Shown here: piece by piece, positions 28,346-36,221 of the stretch
Layout of the letters: each line of letters begins with the position of its first letter
How positions within the stretch are numbered: the stretch's first letter is position 1
Origin: an uncultured Clostridia bacterium
Lineage (GTDB): Bacteria; Bacillota; Clostridia; Lachnospirales; Lachnospiraceae
DNA length: 39,415 bases
Assembly (NCBI GenBank): GCA_945836135.1
Contig: CAMAKT010000003.1
Location: 1 to 39,415 of the forward strand
Direction of reading: 5' to 3'
The notes under the pieces: model-generated
Seen by the model: the letters and a program-made list of their open reading frames with translations, nothing else
Told to the model about the DNA's origin: nothing
The model's database searches: none
Translations under genes and position numbers: made by a program

Positions 28346-28418
28346 TTTGCTCAGAAACGGGCAGCCACATAATTTTGTGGCCTCCGTATTCAGTATAGTA
28401 AATTTGCATACAAAAAAA

Positions 28419-28466
28419 ATAGCATTTTATGGTAATTTTTCTTTCCGTGAAATGCTATGTTATAGT
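28419..28466 (+). promoter_or_regulatory. 14-base dyad abutting an extended -10 promoter of the subtilase gene
   Basis: ATAGCATTTTATGG (28419-28432) pairs with CCGTGAAATGCTAT (28445-28458) using two G-T pairs. The right arm runs directly into TGTTATAGT, an extended -10 (TG at 28458-28459, TATAGT at 28461-28466). On the minus strand the stem would be followed by T8 (28412-28419), but no minus-strand gene ends here. Dyad and promoter together suggest an operator; the -35 region is poor. A smaller hairpin, GCCACA/TGTGGC, lies at 28364-28381. Confidence 0.45.
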
Positions 28467-28476
28467 GAGCAAATAG

Positions 28477-30267
28477 ATGGTATTATTCTTAGTTATGGAT
28501 GAGATTTTGAATGAAGAGGCAAAGCAGGGAAGCCAGAAGCTTGCTAATGATTTGAATCTTGCATTGGAGCTTGATGAGCAGACCAGGCAGAAGGCCCCCG
28601 CTCTTGACACGGGCTATGATGCCGCAAATGATACATGGGAGCTGATAGTAAAGTACAATGGAGATATACGTGCAAGAGCGGGAGAGCTTGGAGGAAGTGT
28701 CGTGACGCTGCTTGGCGGCTATGCCATTGTGAATATGCCTCAGAACATGATTGACAGGTTCGCAGAATTTACGGAGGTGGAGTATGTTGAAAAGCCTCAC
28801 CGCTTGTATTTTACCCTCAGTCAGGCGGCAGCCCGCTCTTGTGTCAATTATGTATGGAATGAGCCATATAATCTGAGCGGAAGGAATACGCTGGTTGCCG
28901 TGATAGACAGCGGCATTGACTGGAAAAATGAGGACTTTCGCAACCCTGACGGCAGTACGAGAATATTGCGGCTGTGGGACCAGACTGTGGATACGGGACG
29001 TTCGGGTTATCCTCCGCCGGTAGGCTATAATGTGGGGACAGAGTACCATAAGGAAATTATTGACAAGGCTCTTTCAGGTGATGCAGAGGCGCTGGCGGCG
29101 GTTAATCTGTCCAGGGATTATTCAGGGCATGGAACCTTTGTCACGGGAATCGCGGCGGGAGGCGGAAGAGGCATGGGGGGCCTGTATCGTGGAATTGCCT
29201 ATGAGAGCGGACTACTAATTGTGAAGCTTGGGGATAGTGAACAGCAGCAGTTCCCGAGAACTACCAGACTTATGGAAGCTGTAAACTATGTGATTATGGA
29301 GGCGGAGAAGCTTGGAATGCCTGTGGCGGTGAACTTAAGCTTCGGCAATAATCAGGGCTCCCATGATGGAACGGATTTGCTGTCCTCATACCTTAATGCA
29401 GCCTCAAATGTATGGAAGAATGTAATTGTCTGCGGAAGCGGCAACGAGGCAGGCAGTGGACTTCATGCATCAGGCGTGCTGAGTGATACAAGGGCGGATA
29501 TAGTAGAATTTGCCGTAGGTGAATATGAAACCTCATTCAGTCTCCAGCTATGGAAGAATTATGCGGATGAGATGGAAATAGAGGTTACGGCTCCCGGAGG
29601 GGCAAGAAGTGCACCATTAAAACCTGCGGAGGGGCAGCGGTATATTCTTAACAATACGGAGGTTTACGTCTATTACGGTGAACCTACACCCTACAGCAGA
29701 TACCAGCAGATTTATTTTGAATTTATCCCGAAGAATTTTTATGTGGCATCAGGAATCTGGAGAGTGCAGCTTACGCCGGTGAGAATCGTGGACGGACAGT
29801 ACGATATGTGGCTTCCCGAGAGTGTTTCAATCAATGAGGACACCAGATTTTTCCTGCCGTCGGAGGACACTACTCTTACTGTTCCTTCGGCAGCGGATAA
29901 GGTTATAACTGTAGGTGCATATAATTCAAGGACGGATTCCTATGCCGATTTTTCAGGAAGAGGCTACACGCGCCTTAATGATAATGTCAAACCTGACATA
30001 GTGGCTCCCGGTGTGAATATCACATCCACTGCGGTGGGTGGCGGGTACACCACGAAAAGTGGCACTTCAATGGCTGCTCCCTTTGTCACCGGAAGTGCGT
30101 CGCTTATGATGCAGTGGGGGATAGCCCGGGGAAATGACCCGTACCTGTACGGGGAGAAGGTCAAGGCATACTTAATCAGGGGCGCAAGGCAGCTTCCCGG
30201 GGAACCTGTACCATCGAGAAAAACGGGTTGGGGGGCGCTGTGCCTAAGAGACAGTCTGCCGTTATAA
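28477..30267 (+). CDS. Subtilisin-family (S8) serine peptidase, CspB-like
   Basis: The 596-residue product has an intact catalytic triad: Asp144 (VAVIDSGIDW), His218 (SGHGTFVTG) and Ser531 (KSGTSMAAP). Residues ~35-110 look like an inhibitory prodomain (WELIVKYNGDI, then EVEYVEKPHRLYF). A beta-rich insert between His and Ser (~345-480) is typical of clostridial CspB-like S8 peptidases. No signal peptide is visible, so it is cytoplasmic or leaves by another route. The start is uncertain: ATG 28477 and ATG 28495 both lack a ribosome site, and the predicted promoter would place the transcript end only a few bases before 28477. Substrate unknown; sporulation or germination roles are known for relatives but are not shown here. 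Confidence 0.88.
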   Translation: MVLFLVMDEILNEEAKQGSQKLANDLNLALELDEQTRQKAPALDTGYDAANDTWELIVKYNGDIRARAGELGGSVVTLLGGYAIVNMPQNMIDRFAEFTEVEYVEKPHRLYFTLSQAAARSCVNYVWNEPYNLSGRNTLVAVIDSGIDWKNEDFRNPDGSTRILRLWDQTVDTGRSGYPPPVGYNVGTEYHKEIIDKALSGDAEALAAVNLSRDYSGHGTFVTGIAAGGGRGMGGLYRGIAYESGLLIVKLGDSEQQQFPRTTRLMEAVNYVIMEAEKLGMPVAVNLSFGNNQGSHDGTDLLSSYLNAASNVWKNVIVCGSGNEAGSGLHASGVLSDTRADIVEFAVGEYETSFSLQLWKNYADEMEIEVTAPGGARSAPLKPAEGQRYILNNTEVYVYYGEPTPYSRYQQIYFEFIPKNFYVASGIWRVQLTPVRIVDGQYDMWLPESVSINEDTRFFLPSEDTTLTVPSAADKVITVGAYNSRTDSYADFSGRGYTRLNDNVKPDIVAPGVNITSTAVGGGYTTKSGTSMAAPFVTGSASLMMQWGIARGNDPYLYGEKVKAYLIRGARQLPGEPVPSRKTGWGALCLRDSLPL

Positions 30268-30310
30268 AAAGGCTGCTGCCTGACAATCACCAATGTGTCA
30301 GGCAGCAGCC
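30266..30310 (-). terminator. Shared terminator between the S8 peptidase and typA
   Basis: GGCTGCTGCCTGACA (30271-30285) pairs perfectly over 15 bases with TGTCAGGCAGCAGCC (30296-30310). Read on the minus strand it is followed by T5 (30266-30270), so it is a textbook terminator for typA. On the plus strand no T-run follows, so termination of the peptidase transcript would be weaker. Confidence 0.85.
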
Positions 30311-30326
30311 GGATAATCTTAAGTCA

Positions 30327-32162
30327 TTAGTTTGATGCATTTCTCTTAGCACGGTATCTTGCGGTTCCGTCTAATATTTTCTTGCGGATTCGAAGATTCT
30401 TCGGTGTAATTTCAAGAAGCTCGTCCGTATCGATAAACTCCAATGCCTGCTCAAGGCTTAATATCTTAGGAGGTGTGAGACGAAGTGCTTCGTCCGCACT
30501 GGAGGAACGTGTGTTGGTAAGCTGCTTTTTCTTGCAGACGTTGACTTCAATGTCTTCTGCCTTACCGTTCTGTCCAACAATCATTCCACCGTATACCTGC
30601 TCACCTGCTCCGATGAAGAGAGTACCACGCTCCTGGGCATTGTACAGGCCGTAGGTTACGGTCTCGCCGGCTTCACTGGCAATGAGTGAACCCTGCTTGC
30701 GGTACTGGATATCTCCCTTGTATGGAGCATAACCGTCAAATGTGGTGTTGAGTATACCGTTACCCTTGGTATCGGTCATGAATTCGCCTCTGTAGCCGAT
30801 AAGACCACGGGAAGGAATGGAAAACTCAAGTCTTGTGTAGCCGCCGTTGGCAGGGGACATACCATTAAGCTCGCCCTTGCGGTTGCTAAGCTTCTGTATT
30901 ACAGTGCCGGAGAATTCGTCCGGTACATCCACATATGCGATTTCCATAGGTTCAAGCTTCTGACCGCGCTCATCATAGTGATAGAGTACTTCAGCTTTGC
31001 TTACAGCAAATTCATAGCCTTCACGGCGCATATTTTCAATAAGGACGGAAAGATGAAGCTCACCACGTCCCGATACCTTGAATGCCTCGGTAGTATCTGT
31101 CTCTTCAACTCTTAAGCTGACATCGGTATTAAGCTCGCGGAATAGTCTGTCGCGAATGTGACGGGAAGTGATATACTTGCCCTCCTTGCCGGCGAGCGGG
31201 CTGTCATTTACAATGAAGTTCATTGCAATTGTAGGCTCGGAAATCTTCTGGAAAGGAATTGCCACAGGATTGGTAACGGAAGTCAGGGTATCTCCGATAT
31301 GAAGCTCGGCAATACCTGAAATAGCCACGATGGAGCCGATGGTTGCCTCGGTTACTTCTTTTTTATTAAGACCTTCAAACTCATAGAGCTTACCGATTTT
31401 TACTTTCAATTTCTTATCGGCGTCATGATGATTAACCAGCATTAGCTCCTGATTGACCTTAATTGTTCCGTTATCAATCTTGCCCACACCGATACGTCCC
31501 ACATATTCATTATAGTCGATGGTGCTGATGAGAATCTGAGGGTCAGCGTCCGGGTCACCTTCCGGTGCCGGGATATGCTTTAATATGGTCTCAAAAAGAG
31601 GAACCATGTTGTCAGACTCATCATCAAGATTATATTTTGCAAAGCCTGCCTTGGCGGAAGCAAATATAAACGGACAGTCAAGTTGCTTATCATTTGCATC
31701 AAGGTCCATCAGAAGCTCTAAGACTTCATCAACAACCTCGTTTGGTCTTGCTTCCGGACGGTCAATCTTGTTGACACATACAATTACATCAAGGTCAAGC
31801 TCAAGAGCCTTGCGCAGTACGAACTTAGTTTGCGGCATCGCTCCCTCGTAGGCATCGACAACAAGAATAACGCCGTTAACCATTTTGAGGACACGTTCTA
31901 CCTCGCCGCCGAAATCTGCATGTCCCGGGGTATCAATAATATTAATCTTTGTATCCTTATAATATACAGCGGTGTTCTTGGAAAGAATTGTTATTCCACG
32001 TTCACGCTCGATATCGTTGGAGTCCATGACACGCTCTGCAACTTCCTGATTGGCACGGAAGGTTCCGCTCTGCTTTAAGAGTTCATCTACCAGTGTTGTC
32101 TTACCATGGTCTACATGAGCTATAATCGCAATGTTTCTTACATCATTACGGGTTGTTTTCAT
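30327..32162 (-). CDS. typA: Ribosome-associated translational GTPase TypA/BipA
   Basis: EF-G-like GTPase that binds ribosomes and affects assembly and stress responses. The 611-residue product has G1 AHVDHGKTT (~residues 15-23), the switch region ERERGITI, G3 [13 protein letters not shown]4 NKIDR and G5 SAKAG. EF-G-like domains II, III and V follow, then the BipA-specific C-terminal region ([21 protein letters not shown] and onward). The length is normal. GAGGAAAT directly precedes the ATG at 32162. It is a single gene on the minus strand, with its own promoter and a strong terminator. Confidence 0.97.
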   Translation of the reverse strand: MKTTRNDVRNIAIIAHVDHGKTTLVDELLKQSGTFRANQEVAERVMDSNDIERERGITILSKNTAVYYKDTKINIIDTPGHADFGGEVERVLKMVNGVILVVDAYEGAMPQTKFVLRKALELDLDVIVCVNKIDRPEARPNEVVDEVLELLMDLDANDKQLDCPFIFASAKAGFAKYNLDDESDNMVPLFETILKHIPAPEGDPDADPQILISTIDYNEYVGRIGVGKIDNGTIKVNQELMLVNHHDADKKLKVKIGKLYEFEGLNKKEVTEATIGSIVAISGIAELHIGDTLTSVTNPVAIPFQKISEPTIAMNFIVNDSPLAGKEGKYITSRHIRDRLFRELNTDVSLRVEETDTTEAFKVSGRGELHLSVLIENMRREGYEFAVSKAEVLYHYDERGQKLEPMEIAYVDVPDEFSGTVIQKLSNRKGELNGMSPANGGYTRLEFSIPSRGLIGYRGEFMTDTKGNGILNTTFDGYAPYKGDIQYRKQGSLIASEAGETVTYGLYNAQERGTLFIGAGEQVYGGMIVGQNGKAEDIEVNVCKKKQLTNTRSSSADEALRLTPPKILSLEQALEFIDTDELLEITPKNLRIRKKILDGTARYRAKRNASN

Positions 32163-32224
32163 ATTTCCTCATTTCCGCCGCCTTTGCGACTTGTAAAACT
32201 AAAACATATTTTTTCAACTTTACT

Positions 32225-32252
32225 AGTGTAACACATTTTTTTACAATTACAA
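32225..32252 (-). promoter_or_regulatory. Probable typA promoter
   Basis: On the minus strand, TTGTAA (complement of 32247-32252) and TACACT (complement of 32225-32230) are 16 bases apart, with a TG one base before the -10. It lies 63 bases upstream of the typA start. The rest of the AT-rich gap 32163-32441 shows no comparably good plus-strand promoter. Confidence 0.45.
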
Positions 32253-32441
32253 GAGCTGAGACACATTTTATTTCCCATATTTAAAGGGTTTTTTATAATA
32301 TTTTATAGTTTTTTTATTTTTTCGTGAATATTTGAACACATTTTGCATATATATTTAGAGATAAAAGATATTATCAGGCGTACAATACCCTGCATGCTAC
32401 AAGCAGGCAGCGACGCCAAAAATGAAGGGAGAAACATAAGA

Positions 32442-33086
32442 ATGCTTGACAAAGTAATTGAAAACAACAGGGTAACAATCATCGGTGAGGTCGTATCTGA
32501 TTTCACCTACAGCCATGAGGTCTTTGGGGAGGGATTCTACATGGTTGACATTGCAGTAAACAGGCTGAGCAACAGTGTGGATATCATACCTCTTATGGTA
32601 TCGGAACGCCTTGTGGATGTGACGGAGGACTATCGCGGAATGATAATTGAGGCTACAGGCCAGTTCCGCTCTTATAACCGTCATGAGGAGAACCACAACA
32701 GGCTGGTGCTCTCTATATTTGCCAGAGAATTCACAATTGCAGAGGAGACTGATGAAGCAACCAACACTAATCAGATATTCTTAGACGGCTTTATTTGCAA
32801 ACCGCCTGTATACAGAAAGACTCCTCTTGGCAGAGAGATAGCAGATATTTTAATCGCAGTAAACCGTCCTTATGGTAAGTCGGATTACATACCTTGTATT
32901 GCATGGGGACGCAATGCAAGATATGCTGCAGGCTTTAAGATTGGCGAGCATATCCGTATCTGGGGCCGTGTTCAGAGCAGGGAGTACACCAAGAAGCTTG
33001 ATGAGGAAACCCAGGTTAAGAGAACCGCTTACGAAGTATCCGTAAGCAAAATTGAGTGTGTTGAAGAGGATGATGAGCAGGAATAA
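32442..33086 (+). CDS. Single-strand DNA-binding-like protein with two OB folds
   Basis: The 214-residue product is made of two SSB-type OB domains in tandem. The first (~5-100) is diverged: NRVTIIGEVVSDFTYSHEVFG, then RGMIIEATGQFRSY. The second (~108-205) keeps the SSB look: ADILIAVNRPYGKSDYIPCI, then AWGRNARYAAGF and RIWGRVQSREY. It ends in an acidic tail (EEDDEQE) without the usual DDDIPF tip of bacterial SSB. It is shorter in linker and different in design from the one-OB SSB of replication, so it is probably an accessory SSB paralogue. The start at 32442 uses AGGGAG at 32426-32431; an in-frame ATG at 32343 would add a non-conserved 33-residue tail from AT-rich sequence. Confidence 0.85.
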   Translation: MLDKVIENNRVTIIGEVVSDFTYSHEVFGEGFYMVDIAVNRLSNSVDIIPLMVSERLVDVTEDYRGMIIEATGQFRSYNRHEENHNRLVLSIFAREFTIAEETDEATNTNQIFLDGFICKPPVYRKTPLGREIADILIAVNRPYGKSDYIPCIAWGRNARYAAGFKIGEHIRIWGRVQSREYTKKLDEETQVKRTAYEVSVSKIECVEEDDEQE

Positions 33087-33106
33087 TCCAATTGAATTAT
33101 AACAAT

Positions 33107-33145
33107 ACCCCGCGGTCATTATAAGTAATGCCCTGCGGGGTTTTT
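33107..33145 (+). terminator. Intrinsic terminator after the SSB-like gene
   Basis: ACCCCGC (33107-33113) pairs with GCGGGGT near the end of the stem. An inner part pairs CATTA with TAATG, and T5 follows (33141-33145). Confidence 0.88.
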
Positions 33146-33275
33146 GGTTTTAAATGAAAAAGGCATTTCCTTCCGGGATGATTAAAAGACCGCAAGAAAT
33201 GAACACTGCTTGGCAATGGATTGATAGAAGATTTTTTTTGTATTAGTTACAATGTAAAAAAACAGGAGGTATATT

Positions 33276-34835
33276 ATGGTAACAGCAAAAAATCCTATCT
33301 TATCCGGTTTCTATCCGGATCCATCCATCTGCAGGGCAGGTGATGACTATTATATTGTTAATTCCAGCTTTGTTTATGCACCGGGAGTGCCTATATTCCA
33401 CAGCCGTGACCTTGCACACTGGGAGCAGATTGGCAACATTCTTGACAGGGAGGAGCAGCTTCCTGTTGCAGGAAGTGAGATATCCCGTGGTATATTTGCT
33501 CCGACCATTCGTTATCATGAGGGCACATACTACATGATAACAACAAATGTAAGCTATGGCGGCAATTTTATCGTTACTGCAAAGAATCCGGAGGGGCCAT
33601 GGTCCGAACCTTATTATCTTGGTGGTGAAGCAGCGGGAATTGACCCAAGCCTTTTCTTTGATGATGACGGAAAGTGCTATTATTGCGGAACAAGACCGAA
33701 TCCGGAGGGGGTACGCTACAACGGAGACTGGGAAATCTGGGTTCAGGAACTGGATTTGAACACCATGAGATTAGTTGGCGAGAGCATGGCTATATGGAAG
33801 GGGGCGGTTAAGGATGTTATTTGGCCGGAGGGACCACACCTTTATAAAATAGGAGAGTATTATTATCTTATGCATGCAGAAGGCGGAACCGGTCCTGAGC
33901 ACAGTATTAGTGTAGCACGAAGCAAGGAACTGTTCAAATGGTTCGAGGGATGCCCGAGAAACCCTATTTTTACCCATCGTAATCTGGGGATGGACTATCC
34001 TGTCATCTATGCGGGACATGGAGATATGGTGGATGACGGACATGGCAACTGGTATGTGGTGATGTTAGCTTCAAGACCATGCAAAAAGCACAGCAGTATG
34101 GGAAGGGAGACATTCCTTGCCAAGCTCACATGGGAGAACGGCTGGCCTGTTATCGCTGCAGGAGTCGGTCATCTTGAGGAGGAACTGGAGCTTCCATTTG
34201 AGGAATGCCGTTTCCCTGAGGAGGCAGGTACATCGGACTATATTAATTTCTGGGGTGATAAGCTTGATGACAGGCTTGTTGGAATCGGAAAGAGGAATAC
34301 ACAGATATATTCTCTGACCGACAGAAAGGGAATGCTGCGTCTGTATAACCGCAAGGAGACCATCACACAGACGGATTATCCTTCATATCTTGGTCTGAGG
34401 CAGAAGAGCTATCATTTTGAGGTTGAGACAGGAGTTGACTTCGTACCGCAGAATGAGATGGAGACGGCAGGAATCGTGCTTTATCAGAACCATGAAAATA
34501 ATCTTAGACTTGAGATTGCCTTGAAGGATTCCAAGAAATGTCTTGTGATTACAAGCCACGTACATGGAAAAGACGAGCAGCTTGCTTCAACTGAAATAGA
34601 GAATGGTTCAGAGATTGTTAAAATTAAAATGAGATGTGATTCACAGACGGCTTCCGTATGGATACATACTGGTTCGAATTATATTAATGTAGCTGGGAAT
34701 ATAGACCTTCTGCCATACACAACCGAAGAGGCCGGAGGCTTCGTAGGCTGTACGGTGGGAATGTATGCTTCCTCTAACGGAGCAGACAGTAATAATCATG
34801 CAGATTTCGGATGGTTTACACTTACGGAAATGTAG
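33276..34835 (+). CDS. Glycoside hydrolase family 43 (beta-xylosidase/arabinofuranosidase type)
   Basis: The 519-residue product has a five-bladed propeller with the GH43 acidic triad: Asp15 in GFYPDPSICR (general base), Asp123 in GIDPSLF and Glu185 in WPEGPHLY (acid). Residues ~340-519 form a beta-sandwich like the C-terminal domain of GH43 xylosidases (SYLGLRQKSYHFEVET, then DFGWFTLTEM). No signal peptide is present, so it acts inside the cell on imported oligosaccharides. Exact substrate (xylo-oligosaccharides or arabinosyl side chains) cannot be fixed by eye. AGGAGGT (33263-33269) precedes the ATG. It is a single gene without transporter or regulator beside it. The 130 bases upstream hold TTGATA near 33221 and TACAAT near 33249 but with poor spacing. 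Confidence 0.93.
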   Translation: MVTAKNPILSGFYPDPSICRAGDDYYIVNSSFVYAPGVPIFHSRDLAHWEQIGNILDREEQLPVAGSEISRGIFAPTIRYHEGTYYMITTNVSYGGNFIVTAKNPEGPWSEPYYLGGEAAGIDPSLFFDDDGKCYYCGTRPNPEGVRYNGDWEIWVQELDLNTMRLVGESMAIWKGAVKDVIWPEGPHLYKIGEYYYLMHAEGGTGPEHSISVARSKELFKWFEGCPRNPIFTHRNLGMDYPVIYAGHGDMVDDGHGNWYVVMLASRPCKKHSSMGRETFLAKLTWENGWPVIAAGVGHLEEELELPFEECRFPEEAGTSDYINFWGDKLDDRLVGIGKRNTQIYSLTDRKGMLRLYNRKETITQTDYPSYLGLRQKSYHFEVETGVDFVPQNEMETAGIVLYQNHENNLRLEIALKDSKKCLVITSHVHGKDEQLASTEIENGSEIVKIKMRCDSQTASVWIHTGSNYINVAGNIDLLPYTTEEAGGFVGCTVGMYASSNGADSNNHADFGWFTLTEM

Positions 34836-34851
34836 TTAAAAAGTAGTTCTC

Positions 34852-34880
34852 TTGCACATTAAGCTATAACGTGTTAATAT
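34852..34880 (+). promoter_or_regulatory. Promoter of the phosphatase-nucleotidyltransferase-lipid kinase operon
   Basis: TTGCAC (34852-34857) and TAATAT (34875-34880) are separated by 17 bases, with TG one base before the -10 (TGTTAATAT). It lies 17 bases after the GH43 stop and is followed directly by a perfect hairpin. Confidence 0.65.
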
Positions 34881-34912
34881 GATGTCAGGGTCATGTACCC
34901 TGACATCTTTAT
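34881..34912 (+). terminator. Perfect 11-base hairpin overlapping the predicted transcription start
   Basis: GATGTCAGGGT (34881-34891) pairs perfectly with ACCCTGACATC (34897-34907) around CATGT, followed by TTTATAT. It probably ends the GH43 transcript. Because the promoter lies just upstream, its right half would also begin the mRNA of the next operon. ATG triplets at 34879 and 34882 lie in or next to this stem and are not start codons. Confidence 0.7.
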
Positions 34913-34962
34913 ATCAGTACATGACTATTGAAAGATGTAATATATATTCTGGAGGGTTTATT

Positions 34963-35568
34963 TTGAGCGGATATGTATTTTTGTTTGACCTTGATGCGAC
35001 TATTACCAAGGCTGAGATACTGCCGGAGATTGCAGTTAAGATTGATAAGCAACAGGAAATGAGAGATTTGACAGAACGCACTATGACAGGGGAGATACCC
35101 TTTGACCACAGTTTTTTGGAGAGAGTTAAGCTGCTGTCGGAGATTCCCGTAAGTACTGTGAAGGAGATTATTGACAAAGTTCCGCTCAATGAGAAACTGG
35201 TGGATTTCATTAGGGAAAATCATGAGCGCTGTTACATTGTCACCGGCAATCTTGATGTATGGATTGAGGACCTCATGAAGAAGCTTGGAATGGAAGGACA
35301 TTATTTCTGTTCGAAGGCGGAGGTTAAGGACGACAGAATAGTGAGTGTAGACCATGTGGTGGACAAGGGTGAAGTGATTGCTTCCTTTGCGGGGCAGCCT
35401 TTTGTTGCGGTAGGTGACGGCAACAATGATGCCCAGATGATTGCCGCTGCAGAAGTGGGAATAGGCTTCGGCGGAGTGAGGGAGATTGCTCCTGCGGTAC
35501 TTAAATGTGCAACACATGCAACTTATTCGGAGGATAGATTATGTCAGTTTCTAAAACAATTGTTATAA
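34963..35568 (+). CDS. HAD-superfamily phosphatase, phosphoserine-phosphatase-like
   Basis: The 201-residue product has the four HAD motifs: FDLDATIT (nucleophile Asp9, acid/base Asp11), YIVTGN, the Lys of VDKGEVIAS and VGDGNNDAQM. The helical cap segment ERTMTGEIPFDHSFLERVKLL is very like SerB (subfamily IB). The likely substrate is a small phosphomonoester such as phosphoserine or a related amino-alcohol phosphate. The start is TTG at 34963 with GGAGGG at 34951-34956; the upstream in-frame ATG at 34879 falls in the -10 box and hairpin. It overlaps the next gene by 28 bases and is the first gene of a four-gene operon. Confidence 0.85.
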   Translation: MSGYVFLFDLDATITKAEILPEIAVKIDKQQEMRDLTERTMTGEIPFDHSFLERVKLLSEIPVSTVKEIIDKVPLNEKLVDFIRENHERCYIVTGNLDVWIEDLMKKLGMEGHYFCSKAEVKDDRIVSVDHVVDKGEVIASFAGQPFVAVGDGNNDAQMIAAAEVGIGFGGVREIAPAVLKCATHATYSEDRLCQFLKQLL

Positions 35569-36191
35569 GCTGTGCAGGAATGGGTACGAGGCTTGGAATA
35601 GGCTCGACCAAGGCATTGATTGATATTGACGGCAAGCCGCTTATTATAAGGCAGCTTGAACTTCTGAAGGATTTTGATGATATCAGAATAGTTGTGGGAT
35701 ATCAGATGGAAAAGGTTATTGAGGTAGTTAATTCCTATCGCAAGGATATTCTTTTTGTATTTAACCACAATTACAGGAACACAGGAACCGGCGGAAGCTT
35801 TTCCCTGGCGATAAAGCATGCTGCCGATATGGTGGTATCCTTGGACGGCGATTTGCTGGTTCACCCGGAGGATCTTATGCGGGTGCTTAATTCAGATAAA
35901 GAATGTGTATGCGGAGGAATTCCATGCACGGAAGACCCTATGCTTATGAAGACTCTGACCCAGAACGGGCAGATATATGGCGTGGGTTTTTCAAGGGAAG
36001 AAGGAGAGTATGAGTGGACAGGCCTGGCACAGGTTAAGACCAGCCGGCTGACACCGGGAGACCGCCATGTATGCGATATGCTGGTTCCGCTGCTTCCGCT
36101 CCCTATGGAGCTTATCCGCACCAAGGAAATAGACACAATGTCCGACTATGAGCATGCTGTGGCATGGGTTCGCAGCGGGTATGCAGATTAA
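35541..36191 (+). CDS. Nucleotidyltransferase (MobA/LicC-like NTP transferase)
   Basis: The 216-residue product has the GT-A-like nucleotide-binding start, here ISCAGMGTRLGIGSTKAL, where the loop GMGTRL and a following Lys bind the NTP. The metal-binding Asp pair is in VVSLDGDLL. Members move an NMP from CTP, UTP or GTP onto a phosphate or phosphonate. The substrate is not evident; the ending differs from sugar-phosphate uridylyltransferases. GGAGGA (35529-35534) lies inside the phosphatase gene and sets the ATG at 35541, so the two are translated together. Confidence 0.87.
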   Translation: MSVSKTIVISCAGMGTRLGIGSTKALIDIDGKPLIIRQLELLKDFDDIRIVVGYQMEKVIEVVNSYRKDILFVFNHNYRNTGTGGSFSLAIKHAADMVVSLDGDLLVHPEDLMRVLNSDKECVCGGIPCTEDPMLMKTLTQNGQIYGVGFSREEGEYEWTGLAQVKTSRLTPGDRHVCDMLVPLLPLPMELIRTKEIDTMSDYEHAVAWVRSGYAD

Positions 36192-36221
36192 TAAGATTAG
36201 AGGATTGCAAGGAGGCCACGA

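Noticed and set aside
28412-28458. Calling the 14-base dyad a terminator on the minus strand because T8 follows it there.
   Set aside because: No minus-strand gene ends at this position, while a plus-strand -10 abuts the dyad; an operator-like role was judged more likely, though not proven.
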